64,000 nt of DNA, taken from assembly GCF_025567465.1 (NCBI RefSeq), contig NZ_JAOQKI010000001.1:124001-188000 (forward strand). Direction: 5' to 3'. Every line of letters begins with the position of its first letter. Position 1 is the first letter of the stretch. Made by a program: the position numbers and the translations under genes. The notes under the pieces are model-generated. The model did no database searches and was not told the origin of the DNA. It saw nothing but the letters and a program-made list of their open reading frames with translations. This DNA is from Roseburia_C amylophila. GTDB lineage: Bacteria > Bacillota > Clostridia > Lachnospirales > Lachnospiraceae. Shown here one piece after another: positions 33,697 through 43,455 of this stretch.

Positions 33697-35010
33697 ATGT
33701 TTTGGATTGAATTTATTGTTTTAATGCTGATTATTGTGTGGGGAACCAGAAAAGGTGGAAGTTTCCTGGCAATGGCTGGCGGCATCGGAATGTTGATTTT
33801 CGTATATATCTTTAGAGTGACTCCATCAGATCCACCGATTACTGTTATACTGATTATGTTGGCAGTAATTACCGCAGCCTGTACGATGCAGGCGACTGGC
33901 GGATTGGATTTTATGGTACAGCTTGCAGAAAAAATATTACGGAAAAATCCGAAAAACATTACTTTGGTAGCACCTTTTGTAGCGTATTTATTTACATTCT
34001 GTTGTGGAACCGGACATATTGTATATTCGTTACTTCCGGTTATTAATGAAATAGCATTGGAAAATGGAATTCGGCCTGAGCGCCCGATTTCTGTTAGTAT
34101 TATTTCATCCCAGCAGGCAAATACCGGATCACCAATAACAGCTGCAACAGTAGCTATTGTGGGTTATATGACTATTTTTGAAAAAGTAAATCTGGCAACA
34201 ATTATGCTGGTAGCAATTCCGGCAGCACTGATAGGAGTATTGGTTGCAGCATTGTCTGTATACAAGAAAGGCCTGGAGTTAGAGGATGATCCTGAATATC
34301 AGCAGAGGGTTGCAGATGGACTGGTAAAAGATTTTAAAAAGAAAGTAGAAGGAGAAAAACAGGTAACCAAAAAAGCAAAGATTTCTGTTGCTATCTTCCT
34401 GGTTTCTATGGTAGTAATTGCAATATGCGGTATTTTCCCGGCACTCCGTCCAACATTTAGCGATGGTACACAGTTAGCAATGACATCTTTAATCCAGATT
34501 ATTATGTATGTAGCTGCCGCAATTATTGTTATTGTAAGTAAAATTGATAGTAACGACATTTTAGAAGTACCGTTGTTAAAGACTGGATTCTTTGCTGTTA
34601 TTCTTGCAGCGGGACTTTGCTGGCTGGTAAATACCTTTGTTGGAGCACAGACAGACTTCATTACAGAAAATTTGTCAGCATTAACAAATAAATATCCTTG
34701 GATTTATATTATTGCAGTATTTCTGGTAGGTGCACTGACGAGTTCACAAGCGTCTACGACAATGATTATGATTCCGATTGCAATTGCATTGAAACTGCCG
34801 GCTTATATTATCGTAGGTGGATGGATGGCATGCTCATCCAACTACTTTATCCCGGATTCCAGCCAGTGTATAGCAGGTCTTGCTTTTGACACGGCAGGTA
34901 CTACGAAGATTGGAAAATTCATATTTAATCACAGCTATATGCGGCCGGGACTTGTATGTACAATTGTATCGGTATTAGTAGCAACAGGAATCGGATATTT
35001 TGTTTTCTGA
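33697..35010 (+). CDS. Dcu-family dicarboxylate-type transporter (FraA-like)
   Basis: This 437-residue inner membrane protein has about ten or more helices. It matches the anaerobic C4-dicarboxylate carriers DcuA/DcuB: ATGGLDFMVQLAEKILRKNP, FCCGTGHIVYSLLPVI, SIISSQQANTGSPITAATVA. FraA of the fructose-asparagine locus is of this family and is thought to import fructose-aspartate, which carries two acidic groups. Here the neighbouring kinase, deglycases and Asp racemase-like gene fit that use. ATG 33697 is preferred to ATG 33691 because the GAGGAGG site is then 9 rather than 3 bases away. An independent role in fumarate/succinate exchange is possible. Confidence 0.85.
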   Translation: MFWIEFIVLMLIIVWGTRKGGSFLAMAGGIGMLIFVYIFRVTPSDPPITVILIMLAVITAACTMQATGGLDFMVQLAEKILRKNPKNITLVAPFVAYLFTFCCGTGHIVYSLLPVINEIALENGIRPERPISVSIISSQQANTGSPITAATVAIVGYMTIFEKVNLATIMLVAIPAALIGVLVAALSVYKKGLELEDDPEYQQRVADGLVKDFKKKVEGEKQVTKKAKISVAIFLVSMVVIAICGIFPALRPTFSDGTQLAMTSLIQIIMYVAAAIIVIVSKIDSNDILEVPLLKTGFFAVILAAGLCWLVNTFVGAQTDFITENLSALTNKYPWIYIIAVFLVGALTSSQASTTMIMIPIAIALKLPAYIIVGGWMACSSNYFIPDSSQCIAGLAFDTAGTTKIGKFIFNHSYMRPGLVCTIVSVLVATGIGYFVF

Positions 35011-35021
35011 TAAAAACCGGT

Positions 35022-35092
35022 GGTGGCAAAATAAAGAAAACAGTAATAGCACACAGCCTGTGTTATTCTGACAGGCTGTGGGAACTGCCACC
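35022..35092 (+). other. Nested stem-loop between the transporter and kinase genes
   Basis: CACAGCCTGT at 35052-35061 pairs perfectly with ACAGGCTGTG at 35071-35080, inside an outer pair GGTGGCA/TGCCACC. There is no T-run, so it may be a processing or stability element, or a partial terminator, that sets the transporter-to-enzyme ratio. Confidence 0.6.
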
Positions 35093-35244
35093 TCATGATG
35101 GATTGCCAGATATACATAAATATTAATAATGGCTATCTGAAAAAATGAAAGAGCGAATCTGGAAAAATAATTGCTTGTTGCAAAAAGAAGAGGTGAGGGA
35201 GTCTGGGTGAAAGAAAAATTGAAAGAAAGGAGAAAGAAATAAAA

Positions 35245-36150
35245 ATGAGACAGCCTAGAATAATTGCAATTGGAGATGCAGTTTGTGACAAATATCTTTC
35301 CAGGGGGAAAATGTATCCAGGAGGTCAGTGTGTTAACACATGTGCATATGCGCATATGAATAATGCAGAAAGTGCATTTTTAGGTAAATTTGGAAATGAT
35401 GAAGTAGCAGAATGCATTCAGGCAGCACTGAAAAATATGAATGTAGACTTTTCACATAGCAGGAATTATGAAGGTGAAAATGGATTTGCATGTGTGACAC
35501 TGAATCAGGGAGATCGCGTATTTATCGGATCCAATCATGGAGGTGTGGCAAAAGAGTATCCTTATGATTTTACGCAGGAAGATTTTTCATATATAAGAAA
35601 GTTTGATCTGATTTATACAAATCTGAATGCCTATATAGATGATGACATAGAAGAAATTGCTTCTTTGGGTCTTCCGGTTGCATTTGATTTTTCAAATCGA
35701 TGGACAGACGAATATCTGAAAAAAATTTGTCCGCATATTAAAGTGGCGATGCTTTCCTGTGCACATTTAAGTGATAAAGAACGCGAAAGGGAAATGAATA
35801 AAGTAAAAGAGCTTGGAGTCCCATTTGTTCTGGGAACAATAGGAGAAGCTGGCTCATACATTTTATACCATGGTGAAATGATGTATGAAAAAGCTGTAAA
35901 GGCAGAAAGCATTATGGATACTATGGGTGCAGGAGACTCTTATTTCGCGACATTTTTGACATATATTTTACGGCATAAAGACCCGGAATTTTTTAAAGAA
36001 GAAAGTAAAGATGATGGGAATGCTAAAGAACTTTTAAAGAAAGCCATGCAGGCTGGAGCAGAATTCGCTTCAAAGATTTGCGGTGTCGAAGGAGCGTTTG
36101 GGTATGGAATGCCAATTGCAGGAAGAATAATTGATAATAGAAATAATTAA
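35245..36150 (+). CDS. PfkB-family sugar kinase (FraD/FrlD-like)
   Basis: The 301-residue kinase has the PfkB opening (IIAIGDAVCDKYLSRGKMYPGGQ), a GRF-type segment FLGKFGNDEV and the C-terminal anion-hole and catalytic motif MDTMGAGDSYFATFL with the base Asp. Members in Amadori loci phosphorylate position 6 of the fructosyl amino acid so that the deglycase can split it. Its place between a Dcu transporter and a deglycase supports that role. GAAAGGAG precedes ATG 35245 and the transporter lies 234 bases upstream. Confidence 0.86.
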   Translation: MRQPRIIAIGDAVCDKYLSRGKMYPGGQCVNTCAYAHMNNAESAFLGKFGNDEVAECIQAALKNMNVDFSHSRNYEGENGFACVTLNQGDRVFIGSNHGGVAKEYPYDFTQEDFSYIRKFDLIYTNLNAYIDDDIEEIASLGLPVAFDFSNRWTDEYLKKICPHIKVAMLSCAHLSDKEREREMNKVKELGVPFVLGTIGEAGSYILYHGEMMYEKAVKAESIMDTMGAGDSYFATFLTYILRHKDPEFFKEESKDDGNAKELLKKAMQAGAEFASKICGVEGAFGYGMPIAGRIIDNRNN

Positions 36151-36173
36151 AAAGGTTTAGGGAGGAACAGTAT

Positions 36174-36593
36174 ATGGATATAAAGCCGACAAGTTACAGA
36201 TATGATGGAGAAGGAATAGAATGTGCATATCGGAATGAAAAATGGGTTGTTTGTATTAAAAATTGGAAACCGAATAATGACATTGATGGGTTAGAACATT
36301 TAGAGATACATCATACGACAGATGAACAATTCATTTTGATTTCTGGAAAATGTATTATTATTACAGCGGACAGAATAGATGGAAAGTTTAATATTGAATT
36401 AACTCCGGTGGAGAAAGGAACTTTATACAATGTACCTAAAGAGCGTTGGTTTTTTACTATTGTAGAAAAGGATACCAAAATGATGTATGTGCAGGATGCC
36501 GGATGTAGTATGGATAATAGTGAGTATTGTAAACTGAGCCAGGAAGAAATTTCATATATTCAGAAATTAGCAAGACCAATGCTTGCAGAATAA
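36174..36593 (+). CDS. Small cupin-like protein of the Amadori locus
   Basis: The 139-residue soluble protein shows a cupin-type pattern: LEIHHTTDEQFILISGKC in the first motif and GTLYNVPKERWFFTI in the second, with metal-type His/Glu residues in the first. Function is unknown. It is packed between the PfkB kinase (23 bases upstream) and the second deglycase (42 bases downstream), so it probably helps process or isomerise the sugar moiety or senses it. It is not a known fra or frl gene. Confidence 0.65.
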   Translation: MDIKPTSYRYDGEGIECAYRNEKWVVCIKNWKPNNDIDGLEHLEIHHTTDEQFILISGKCIIITADRIDGKFNIELTPVEKGTLYNVPKERWFFTIVEKDTKMMYVQDAGCSMDNSEYCKLSQEEISYIQKLARPMLAE

Positions 36594-36635
36594 TATAACA
36601 ACAATGTATTAAAAATATTTATAGGAGGATTATCA

Positions 36636-37619
36636 ATGAAACCAACAGAAATCAAGAATGTAATTACAGAAATTTTAGAAAGCAGAAAAGAAGAAGGCGG
36701 TATTAAAGCATTATATTTTGTGGGATGTGGTGGCTCTAATGGAGCACTTTATCCAGCGAAAACATTTATGGAAAGAGAATGTGCAAATATTAAGTCAGCA
36801 CTAATTAATAGTAATGAATTTGTATATAGTACTCCGAAGGATTTGGGGAAAAATGTAATCGTGTGTTTATCATGCCATAAGGGAAATACACCGGAAACAA
36901 TTAATGCAGCGAAGCTGGCAAAGGAAAAAGGTGCAGCTGTAATTATTCTGACATGGAAAGAGGAATCAGAGATTACCCCATTTGGTGATTATATTATCAA
37001 TTATACTTTTGGGGATAATAAGGATATTGCTGGTGAAAAAATTATCTGTGCACTTCTGGTGGCAGTGGAACTGTTGAATCAGACAGAAGGGTATGAGCAT
37101 TATGAAGAATTTATGGATGGTGTTGGACGTATTGATGGTATTGTGAAACATGCATGTAAGCATGTGGAAAAACGGGCTGAACTGTTTGCCAAGGAATATA
37201 AAGATGATAAAATTATTTATACTATGGCAAGCGGAGCGGGTTATGGTGCAGCATATATGCAAAGTATATGTATTTTTATGGAAATGCAGTGGATTCATTC
37301 TTCCAGTATTCACAGTGGGGAATTTTTCCATGGACCTTTCGAAATTACAGATAAAGAAGTACCATTTGTGCTTCAGGTTTCTGAGGGAACCAATCGACCG
37401 TTGGATGAACGTGCATTGAAGTTTTTGAAGACTTATGCAAAACGGATTGAAGTAATTGATGCAAAGGATTTAGGGCTGTCTACAATTGATGCATCAGTCG
37501 TAGACTATTTTAACCATTCCTTATTCACAAATGTATATCCGGTTTATAATAAGGCTTTGGCTGAGGAGAGACAGCATCCACTGACAACACGACGCTATAT
37601 GTGGAAGGTAGAGTATTAA
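36636..37619 (+). CDS. SIS-domain sugar-amine deglycase, FraB/FrlB-like, copy 2
   Basis: This 327-residue paralogue of the protein at 31.8 kb is very similar throughout, including LYFVGCGGSNGALYPAK, HKGNTPETINAAKLAKEKGA, SSIHSGEFFHGPFE, DYFNHSLF and the identical ending RRYMWKVEY. It lacks about eight residues after the first SIS domain (copy 1 has ASPDHLAGDIDYAGE). Two deglycases in one locus may divide related substrates such as fructose-asparagine and fructose-aspartate, or form a mixed oligomer. AGGAGGA precedes ATG 36636. Confidence 0.85.
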   Translation: MKPTEIKNVITEILESRKEEGGIKALYFVGCGGSNGALYPAKTFMERECANIKSALINSNEFVYSTPKDLGKNVIVCLSCHKGNTPETINAAKLAKEKGAAVIILTWKEESEITPFGDYIINYTFGDNKDIAGEKIICALLVAVELLNQTEGYEHYEEFMDGVGRIDGIVKHACKHVEKRAELFAKEYKDDKIIYTMASGAGYGAAYMQSICIFMEMQWIHSSSIHSGEFFHGPFEITDKEVPFVLQVSEGTNRPLDERALKFLKTYAKRIEVIDAKDLGLSTIDASVVDYFNHSLFTNVYPVYNKALAEERQHPLTTRRYMWKVEY

Positions 37620-37687
37620 AAACTTAAAAAATGATGTAAACATACAGCATGTCAGATTTTGATGGAAAATTTGAAGTACATTACAAG

Positions 37688-37722
37688 GAAAGCCTGGAAA
37701 TGATAATGATTTCCGGGCTTTC
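37688..37722 (+). terminator. Stem-loop after the second deglycase
   Basis: GAAAGCC-GGAAA pairs with TTTCC-GGCTTTC across a T/G bulge pair. The T-run after it is weak, so read-through into the racemase-like gene is possible. Confidence 0.55.
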
Positions 37723-37760
37723 TGAGCTTTGACACATGACCTGAGGAAGAAGGAACGGAA

Positions 37761-38462
37761 TTGAAAAAAACAATAGGTATTATTGGTGGCATGGGACCGA
37801 TGGCTACCTGCGATTTAATGAAAAAGATTTTTGAAGTGTCAGATGCAGACTGCGATCAGAACTATGTGCATGTTTGTGTTGATTGTAACACGAATATTCC
37901 GGATAGAACGAAAGCTATTCTTGAAAATGGAGAGGATCCTATACCAGAGATGGTAAAAAGTGCAGTAAGTCTGCAAAATATGGGAGCAGATTTATTGATG
38001 ATACCTTGTAACACAGCACATTTTTTTTATGACCGGTTAAAAATATTTACTGATATCCCGATATTGCATATGCCCCGCGAGACAGTAAAAGCTTTAAAAG
38101 AGCAGAATATATCATGTGCAGCCGTATTGGCTACGGATGGCGTGATAAAGAGTGGGGTTTATGAGAAAGAGCTTCGGGCACAGGGAATCAAAACGATTTA
38201 TCCGAATGCAGAGCAGCAACAGAAAATTATGGCAGTAATCTATCAGTGTATTAAAGCTGGAAAAAAGGATGTAGAAAAGTACGGACTTGACGATATTTTA
38301 AAATCCTTGATTAAACAGGGTGCGCAAAGTGTGATTCTGGGATGTACTGAATTACCAATTGCTTTTTCCTTGGCAGGAATCAGAGAAAATATAGTTGACC
38401 CGACGGAGATTGCAGCAAGAGCTGCATTAAAATTTCTGCAATTACCAATACATGCATTATAA
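37761..38462 (+). CDS. Aspartate/glutamate racemase family protein
   Basis: The 233-residue cytosolic protein has the Asp/Glu racemase pattern: IGIIGGMGPMATCDLMKK at the start, the first catalytic Cys in MIPCNTAHFF and the second in VILGCTELP. It interconverts L- and D-aspartate in characterised relatives. It begins with TTG (SD GGAAGAAGGAACGG). Its place at the end of a fructosyl-amino-acid locus suggests that aspartate, the expected amino product of fructose-asparagine/aspartate breakdown, is a D-form or is sent to a D-amino-acid pool. That link is inference. Confidence 0.85.
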   Translation: MKKTIGIIGGMGPMATCDLMKKIFEVSDADCDQNYVHVCVDCNTNIPDRTKAILENGEDPIPEMVKSAVSLQNMGADLLMIPCNTAHFFYDRLKIFTDIPILHMPRETVKALKEQNISCAAVLATDGVIKSGVYEKELRAQGIKTIYPNAEQQQKIMAVIYQCIKAGKKDVEKYGLDDILKSLIKQGAQSVILGCTELPIAFSLAGIRENIVDPTEIAARAALKFLQLPIHAL

Positions 38463-38570
38463 AGCAGCTGTATTTTTATGAAAATAAATGATACCGGAAA
38501 AGGACTGGATTTCTATTAAAACCTGCTTCAGGACTTCATTCAAACTCCCTTCAAAAAGTCGCAACAAACA

Positions 38571-38600
38571 TTGACAATCCGTGGGTTTGAGGACTATACT
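38571..38600 (+). promoter_or_regulatory. Promoter of the TPR-GGDEF gene
   Basis: TTGACA at 38571-38576 and TATACT at 38595-38600 are 18 bases apart. The transcript would have a leader of about 110 bases before ATG 38719. Confidence 0.75.
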
Positions 38601-38718
38601 AATATATAAATTATAAATACCAGACAGGTTATTACAGAAAGAGAAAGGGAGGTATATGATAACAGGAAATTATCATATATTTTCAGAGCCTTTTTGAATA
38701 TTTCTGAGGGGGAAACAG

Positions 38719-41700
38719 ATGATTCAAAAATATTATAACAGTATTCTGGAACAGGTTTTTGCACAGATTGGAAAGAAAGAACACAACATTGTTCTGGCAA
38801 AATACAGTAATGATTTTTCATTAAAGCAGCTGGAAATATCAGAGCAGATAACAAATAATAAAAAGGTTCATTTTGCAGCCCACGAATTCCGGGCAGAGAA
38901 ATTATCGGGAGCATATGAGCCGTTTCTGGATTTGATTTTTGAACTTTTCGACCAGCAGAAGGAGATGACATTTGATGAATTTCTGGACAAGTGTAATGTC
39001 TATTCCCTGCAGCGTCCGATTATTGCAGCATACCGGGAGACCGGAAAATGTATCCGGAAAGAGAGTTTATTGTATACAGAAGTTGACTATGAGCGGGAGC
39101 GGATGCATGATGCTATTGTGGCAATGCTTGTTGAAGTTTCTAAGATACAGCCGTTTATGCTTTGGATTAACCGTATGCAGTTTGCCGGAAAGGGAACCCT
39201 AGAAATAGTCTATGAACTGTTAAAAGCAGAGCATACAGAGAATATCGGAATCGTTCTCGGTATGAATGAGCAGCAGCGTCTGCCGGAATATATGCTGCCG
39301 GGCTGGGAAAGCGTAACGGAGGAATTGGACAATAATGTTGCAATATTCCGCATTGGAAATGCCGGAGAATCCCGGGAACAAAGAGATGAGGTTATTACAG
39401 CAGAAAGTATTGCAGATGATATCAGAACATTGCAGAATCTTGTTTTTTTCATGGATTTTGAACAGGCGTTGTTTTATCTGGAAAAAGTAGACCGCAGAAT
39501 CAGATTTGAAAATTTTACCGTATCGGATGAAGTGAAATACGAACTCTGGCAGTTCTATGCATATGTATCGGTATATATGAGGGATTTGCCAAAAGCGCTG
39601 GAAATAAGTGAGAGTATCTTACAGCTTGCAGAGAAGAAAAAGAACCGCAGGATGCGCTTTTATGCATATTATATCCGCTCTGTAATTTATATGTATCAGT
39701 CAAAACTGCAGGAAGCCACTGAATGTGCAGGTGTTGCAAAAAATATTGCAACAGAAGGCGGCATGGAGCGTGGTCAGTTTGAAGCAGAGCTGGTAGAAAT
39801 ACAGGCGAAGATGGCAGGCTGGAATAATATTTTCTTCTGCGCACAGAACGTGGAAGTCAGCGATGCCATGATTGAAAAATTAATAAAATATGACTACCGG
39901 AATCATCTGGCGTACATTTATGTGTATGCCTATGACAATAAGCCGGAGATTGTAGCAAAGGCATATTATTCCGAATCCCAGCTTATTTATTTCAGTAAGG
40001 GAATCAGACTGGCAACAGAAATTGGCAATACACAGCTTATTTACAATGCATACCAGAAGAACATTATGCTGGCGTCTAGCAACGGTATGTATCCGATTGC
40101 GCTGCTGTATTCGGTAAGAACTTTCGAAGCACTGGATAATAAATGCTCCGTGGAAAGTGGACGTATTTTCTCGGGAATCGGTTATACTTTAACGGCATTA
40201 AGACAGAATGACCTTGCAAAGCGTTATTTTCAGAAAGCAGTAGAAATTTTATATAATCTGGAATTGCCGGAGGATATTGCGGAAGTATATTACAATATGG
40301 CAATTAACTGTATTGCAGCAGAAGAATTCAAGGAAGCCAATGAATATCTGATGCGCTGTATGAAGGCCATTGAACGTCTGCATTTAAATAGTCTGAGGGT
40401 CTGTAATTTAAGTAAATTGTATGGACTCTTAGCATTGTGCAATCAGAAGCTTGGCAACCGCTTCAACTGTGAACAGTACCTCAATAACTGCAAACAGTTC
40501 TTAAATTACATAATTGAAAAAGAAAAGCTTCAGAATGATCTGGGAATCATCCACGATTATGCACGTTGTGATGATGATATGTTCCTTTATCATTTCACAC
40601 GGGCACTACTTGAAATGGATTCCGGTAATGATTCGTCAGCATTTGAAGATTTTAATTGTGCAGAGACACATCTGGTGCGGACTGAGGGAAACCAGTTTTT
40701 CTGTTATCAGGTGTTCCGTAAGGACAGGATCCGCTTTTATGGGCAGACAGGAAGAATGGAACTTAAGAGCAATGAAGAGGCAATCTTAAAACAATATCTT
40801 GAGGATAATACCCATTCTCTCACAGATGAAGAAATTAAGGTATTAGAGCCATTGGAACAGTATTTATCAGAAGAACCTCTTCATGTGATATCTACCCTGG
40901 AGATGGAAATGCAGCTGAAGCAGGAAAGCATTAACCGTGCTTACAAGCAGGAACGACGTCAGATGGATTTTCTGTCGACATGGCAGAAGACCATTGATGT
41001 GACGGATGTTTCGGCAGAAGTAATGGTAGAGAATGTGATGCGGACATTCCTGTATCACTTTAATTTGGACCGGGCATTATATATACAGTATCATGGAAGA
41101 AAACCAAAGGTACTTTATGATAATACAGAAGCCAGCCTTTCTATGAAGGAGCAGAAGTATTTAAAGGAAGTGTTCGAAAAGACACAGAGAGGGTTTGTTG
41201 TATCGAAAATCAGCAGTAACTATTCGGAACATCTGAATGTGGTCAAACTGTTTGATGAAGATAATGTATGCTCCCTTGTTGCCATTCCATTCTTTGACAA
41301 TGGAAAAGTAACAAGCATTATGATAGCATATATTCTGATGAAGGATAACTGGCATTCCTCTGTCAGCCGGTATATGTTAGATGAGAGTGATATGCGGATT
41401 TATGAGCTTTTGTTCCGGGAGGTACAGTATGCACTGAATCGTCTCTATGCATATGAGAAGCTCTATGAAATGAATGCTGCATTGTATAAATCTGCAGTAA
41501 CCGATCAGCTGACAGGAATTCTCAACAGGAAGGGATTCTATCAGAACATCGGGGAAATTATCCAGAAGATTAAAAAGGGCCGCATGAAGCATGAGTTTGG
41601 TATTATGTTTATCGATCTGGATAATTTCAAAGGATATAATGATACCTTTGGACATGATGTGGGAGATTTGCTGCTTAAGTCCATGGCAAATATCTTCAGC

Positions 41701-42048
41701 AGGGTCTGCAGGGACAAGGGCTTTGTGACACGTTTCGGTGGTGATGAATTTATTATTTTCCTCTACACCGGAGAAAAAAAGACCTTAGAGGATACCGCAA
41801 AGGCTATCTATAAAGAGATTAAGAAACAGGATGGGTTCAGGGAACTGATTGCAAAAGAAATCGGACAGCCGGTTGAGATTGATGATAAGAAATTACTTTC
41901 CTGCTCTATTGGTATTATTTCTTCCAATCAGGTAAAGAAGGCAGAAGACATTGATGAAATGATTAAAGTGGCAGATGATCTTCTGTATGCAGTAAAAGCA
42001 GAATCCAAAGGAACGTATAAGTTCTTTGAAGAACAGGAACAGAAGTAA
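38719..42048 (+). CDS. Large TPR-containing diguanylate cyclase
   Basis: This 1109-residue soluble protein has an N-terminal region (about 1-230) resembling a STAND/ATPase-like module without a visible Walker A motif, a long stretch of helical TPR-type repeats (about 250-690), a GAF-like region (about 755-915) and a C-terminal GGDEF domain. The active-site loop RFGGDEF is intact at 1005-1011, with DQLTGILNRKGFYQN and FIDLDNFKGYNDTFGHDVGD in place. The RxxD inhibitory site that usually ends six residues before GGDEF reads RDKG, so product inhibition may be lost. It should make c-di-GMP in response to an unknown partner or ligand. GAGGGGG precedes ATG 38719. Confidence 0.88.
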   Translation: MIQKYYNSILEQVFAQIGKKEHNIVLAKYSNDFSLKQLEISEQITNNKKVHFAAHEFRAEKLSGAYEPFLDLIFELFDQQKEMTFDEFLDKCNVYSLQRPIIAAYRETGKCIRKESLLYTEVDYERERMHDAIVAMLVEVSKIQPFMLWINRMQFAGKGTLEIVYELLKAEHTENIGIVLGMNEQQRLPEYMLPGWESVTEELDNNVAIFRIGNAGESREQRDEVITAESIADDIRTLQNLVFFMDFEQALFYLEKVDRRIRFENFTVSDEVKYELWQFYAYVSVYMRDLPKALEISESILQLAEKKKNRRMRFYAYYIRSVIYMYQSKLQEATECAGVAKNIATEGGMERGQFEAELVEIQAKMAGWNNIFFCAQNVEVSDAMIEKLIKYDYRNHLAYIYVYAYDNKPEIVAKAYYSESQLIYFSKGIRLATEIGNTQLIYNAYQKNIMLASSNGMYPIALLYSVRTFEALDNKCSVESGRIFSGIGYTLTALRQNDLAKRYFQKAVEILYNLELPEDIAEVYYNMAINCIAAEEFKEANEYLMRCMKAIERLHLNSLRVCNLSKLYGLLALCNQKLGNRFNCEQYLNNCKQFLNYIIEKEKLQNDLGIIHDYARCDDDMFLYHFTRALLEMDSGNDSSAFEDFNCAETHLVRTEGNQFFCYQVFRKDRIRFYGQTGRMELKSNEEAILKQYLEDNTHSLTDEEIKVLEPLEQYLSEEPLHVISTLEMEMQLKQESINRAYKQERRQMDFLSTWQKTIDVTDVSAEVMVENVMRTFLYHFNLDRALYIQYHGRKPKVLYDNTEASLSMKEQKYLKEVFEKTQRGFVVSKISSNYSEHLNVVKLFDEDNVCSLVAIPFFDNGKVTSIMIAYILMKDNWHSSVSRYMLDESDMRIYELLFREVQYALNRLYAYEKLYEMNAALYKSAVTDQLTGILNRKGFYQNIGEIIQKIKKGRMKHEFGIMFIDLDNFKGYNDTFGHDVGDLLLKSMANIFSRVCRDKGFVTRFGGDEFIIFLYTGEKKTLEDTAKAIYKEIKKQDGFRELIAKEIGQPVEIDDKKLLSCSIGIISSNQVKKAEDIDEMIKVADDLLYAVKAESKGTYKFFEEQEQK

Positions 42049-42070
42049 GGCAAAGGAAACGGGAAAACGT

Positions 42071-43405
42071 ATGGTAATGAAGCTTCCAGAGCATGTTAAG
42101 TTTATAATTGAGAAGCTGCAGGAAGCAGGCTTTGAAGGATATGCAGTAGGAGGGTGTGTCAGAGACACCCTCCTTCAACGTGTGCCTCAGGACTGGGATA
42201 TCACCACTTCTGCTTATCCGGAAGACGTAAAAGAAATTTTTGGGCGCACCATCGATACCGGAATTGAGCATGGAACGGTAACGGTAATGCTGGATAAAAA
42301 AGGGTATGAGGTGACAACTTACCGGATTGATGGCGAATATGAGGATGCCAGACATCCGAAGGAAGTAACCTATACAGATAATCTTTTAGAGGATTTAAAA
42401 CGCAGGGATTTTACCATTAATGCCATGGCATATAATGAACAGCGGGGACTGGTGGATGCTTTTGACGGAGCAGGAGATTTAAAGCGTGGCATCATCCGCT
42501 GTGTAGGAGAACCAAAGGAGAGATTTGGGGAAGATGCTTTAAGGATGCTTCGGGCAGTGCGTTTTGCGGCACAGCTGGGCTTTGATATAGAAGAAGAGAC
42601 AGCAGAAGCGATTCAGGAGCTTGCACCGATGTTAAAAAAGGTCAGTGCAGAGCGTATTCAGGTAGAACTGGTTAAGCTTCTTACCTCAGTCCATCCGGAG
42701 GAGATGCATACCGTATATGCCACAGGAATTGCTGATGTGGTACTGCCGGAATTTTCGGTGATGATGCGTACACCACAGAATAATCCCCATCACTGTTATA
42801 CAGTAGGAGAGCATACCATTGAAGTGTTAAAAGGTGTGGAAGCAGACAAGGTGCTACGGCTTGCAGCATTATTTCATGATGTGGCAAAGCCCGACTGCCG
42901 CAGTACAGATGAAGATGGAATTGACCATTTCTACGAGCATCCGCAGGTGGGAGCAAAGAAGACGAAGACAATTTTACGCAGATTAAAATTCGACAATGCA
43001 ACCATTGATATGGTCTGCCGGCTGGTGGCAATTCACGATATTAACCCGGCACTGACACCGGAGTCCGTACGAAAGGCAATACAGAAAGCGGGATTAGAGT
43101 GCTATCCGGTTATATTTGAACTGAAGAAAGCAGATATTTTAGCCCAGAGTGATTATCAGAGGAAAGAAAAGCTGGAAGCATTGGACGGATATCATAAGAT
43201 TTATGATAAAATAATCAAAGATGCAGACTGTCTGACACTAAAAGACCTTGCACTTAACGGACGGGACTTAATAGAACTTGGTGTGAAGCCCGGTCCGCAG
43301 ATAGGGAACATTTTGGCAAAGCTTTTAGATGTGGTAATTGAAGAACCGGAAAAGAATACAAAAGAATATCTGACAGGTTATACTTTAAAGAACCTCTTCA
43401 TATGA
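42071..43405 (+). CDS. cca: CCA-adding tRNA nucleotidyltransferase
   Basis: The 444-residue enzyme adds or repairs the 3'-CCA end of tRNAs. The class II signature GGCVRDTLLQRVPQDWDITT, with the two metal Asp residues, is near residues 26-45, RRDFTINAMAYN follows, and an HD domain (LAALFHDVAKPD) occupies the C-terminal half, as in bacterial enzymes that also have phosphohydrolase activity. ATG 42071 or 42077 are the likely starts; an upstream TTG at 42026 lies within the previous gene. It overlaps no RBS stronger than GGGAA, so translation may depend on coupling to the GGDEF gene. Confidence 0.93.
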   Translation: MVMKLPEHVKFIIEKLQEAGFEGYAVGGCVRDTLLQRVPQDWDITTSAYPEDVKEIFGRTIDTGIEHGTVTVMLDKKGYEVTTYRIDGEYEDARHPKEVTYTDNLLEDLKRRDFTINAMAYNEQRGLVDAFDGAGDLKRGIIRCVGEPKERFGEDALRMLRAVRFAAQLGFDIEEETAEAIQELAPMLKKVSAERIQVELVKLLTSVHPEEMHTVYATGIADVVLPEFSVMMRTPQNNPHHCYTVGEHTIEVLKGVEADKVLRLAALFHDVAKPDCRSTDEDGIDHFYEHPQVGAKKTKTILRRLKFDNATIDMVCRLVAIHDINPALTPESVRKAIQKAGLECYPVIFELKKADILAQSDYQRKEKLEALDGYHKIYDKIIKDADCLTLKDLALNGRDLIELGVKPGPQIGNILAKLLDVVIEEPEKNTKEYLTGYTLKNLFI

Positions 43406-43455
43406 TAGAAAGACGCATAAAGATTTGTGCGAATTCGTCGTATGGAGGGGTTTTT

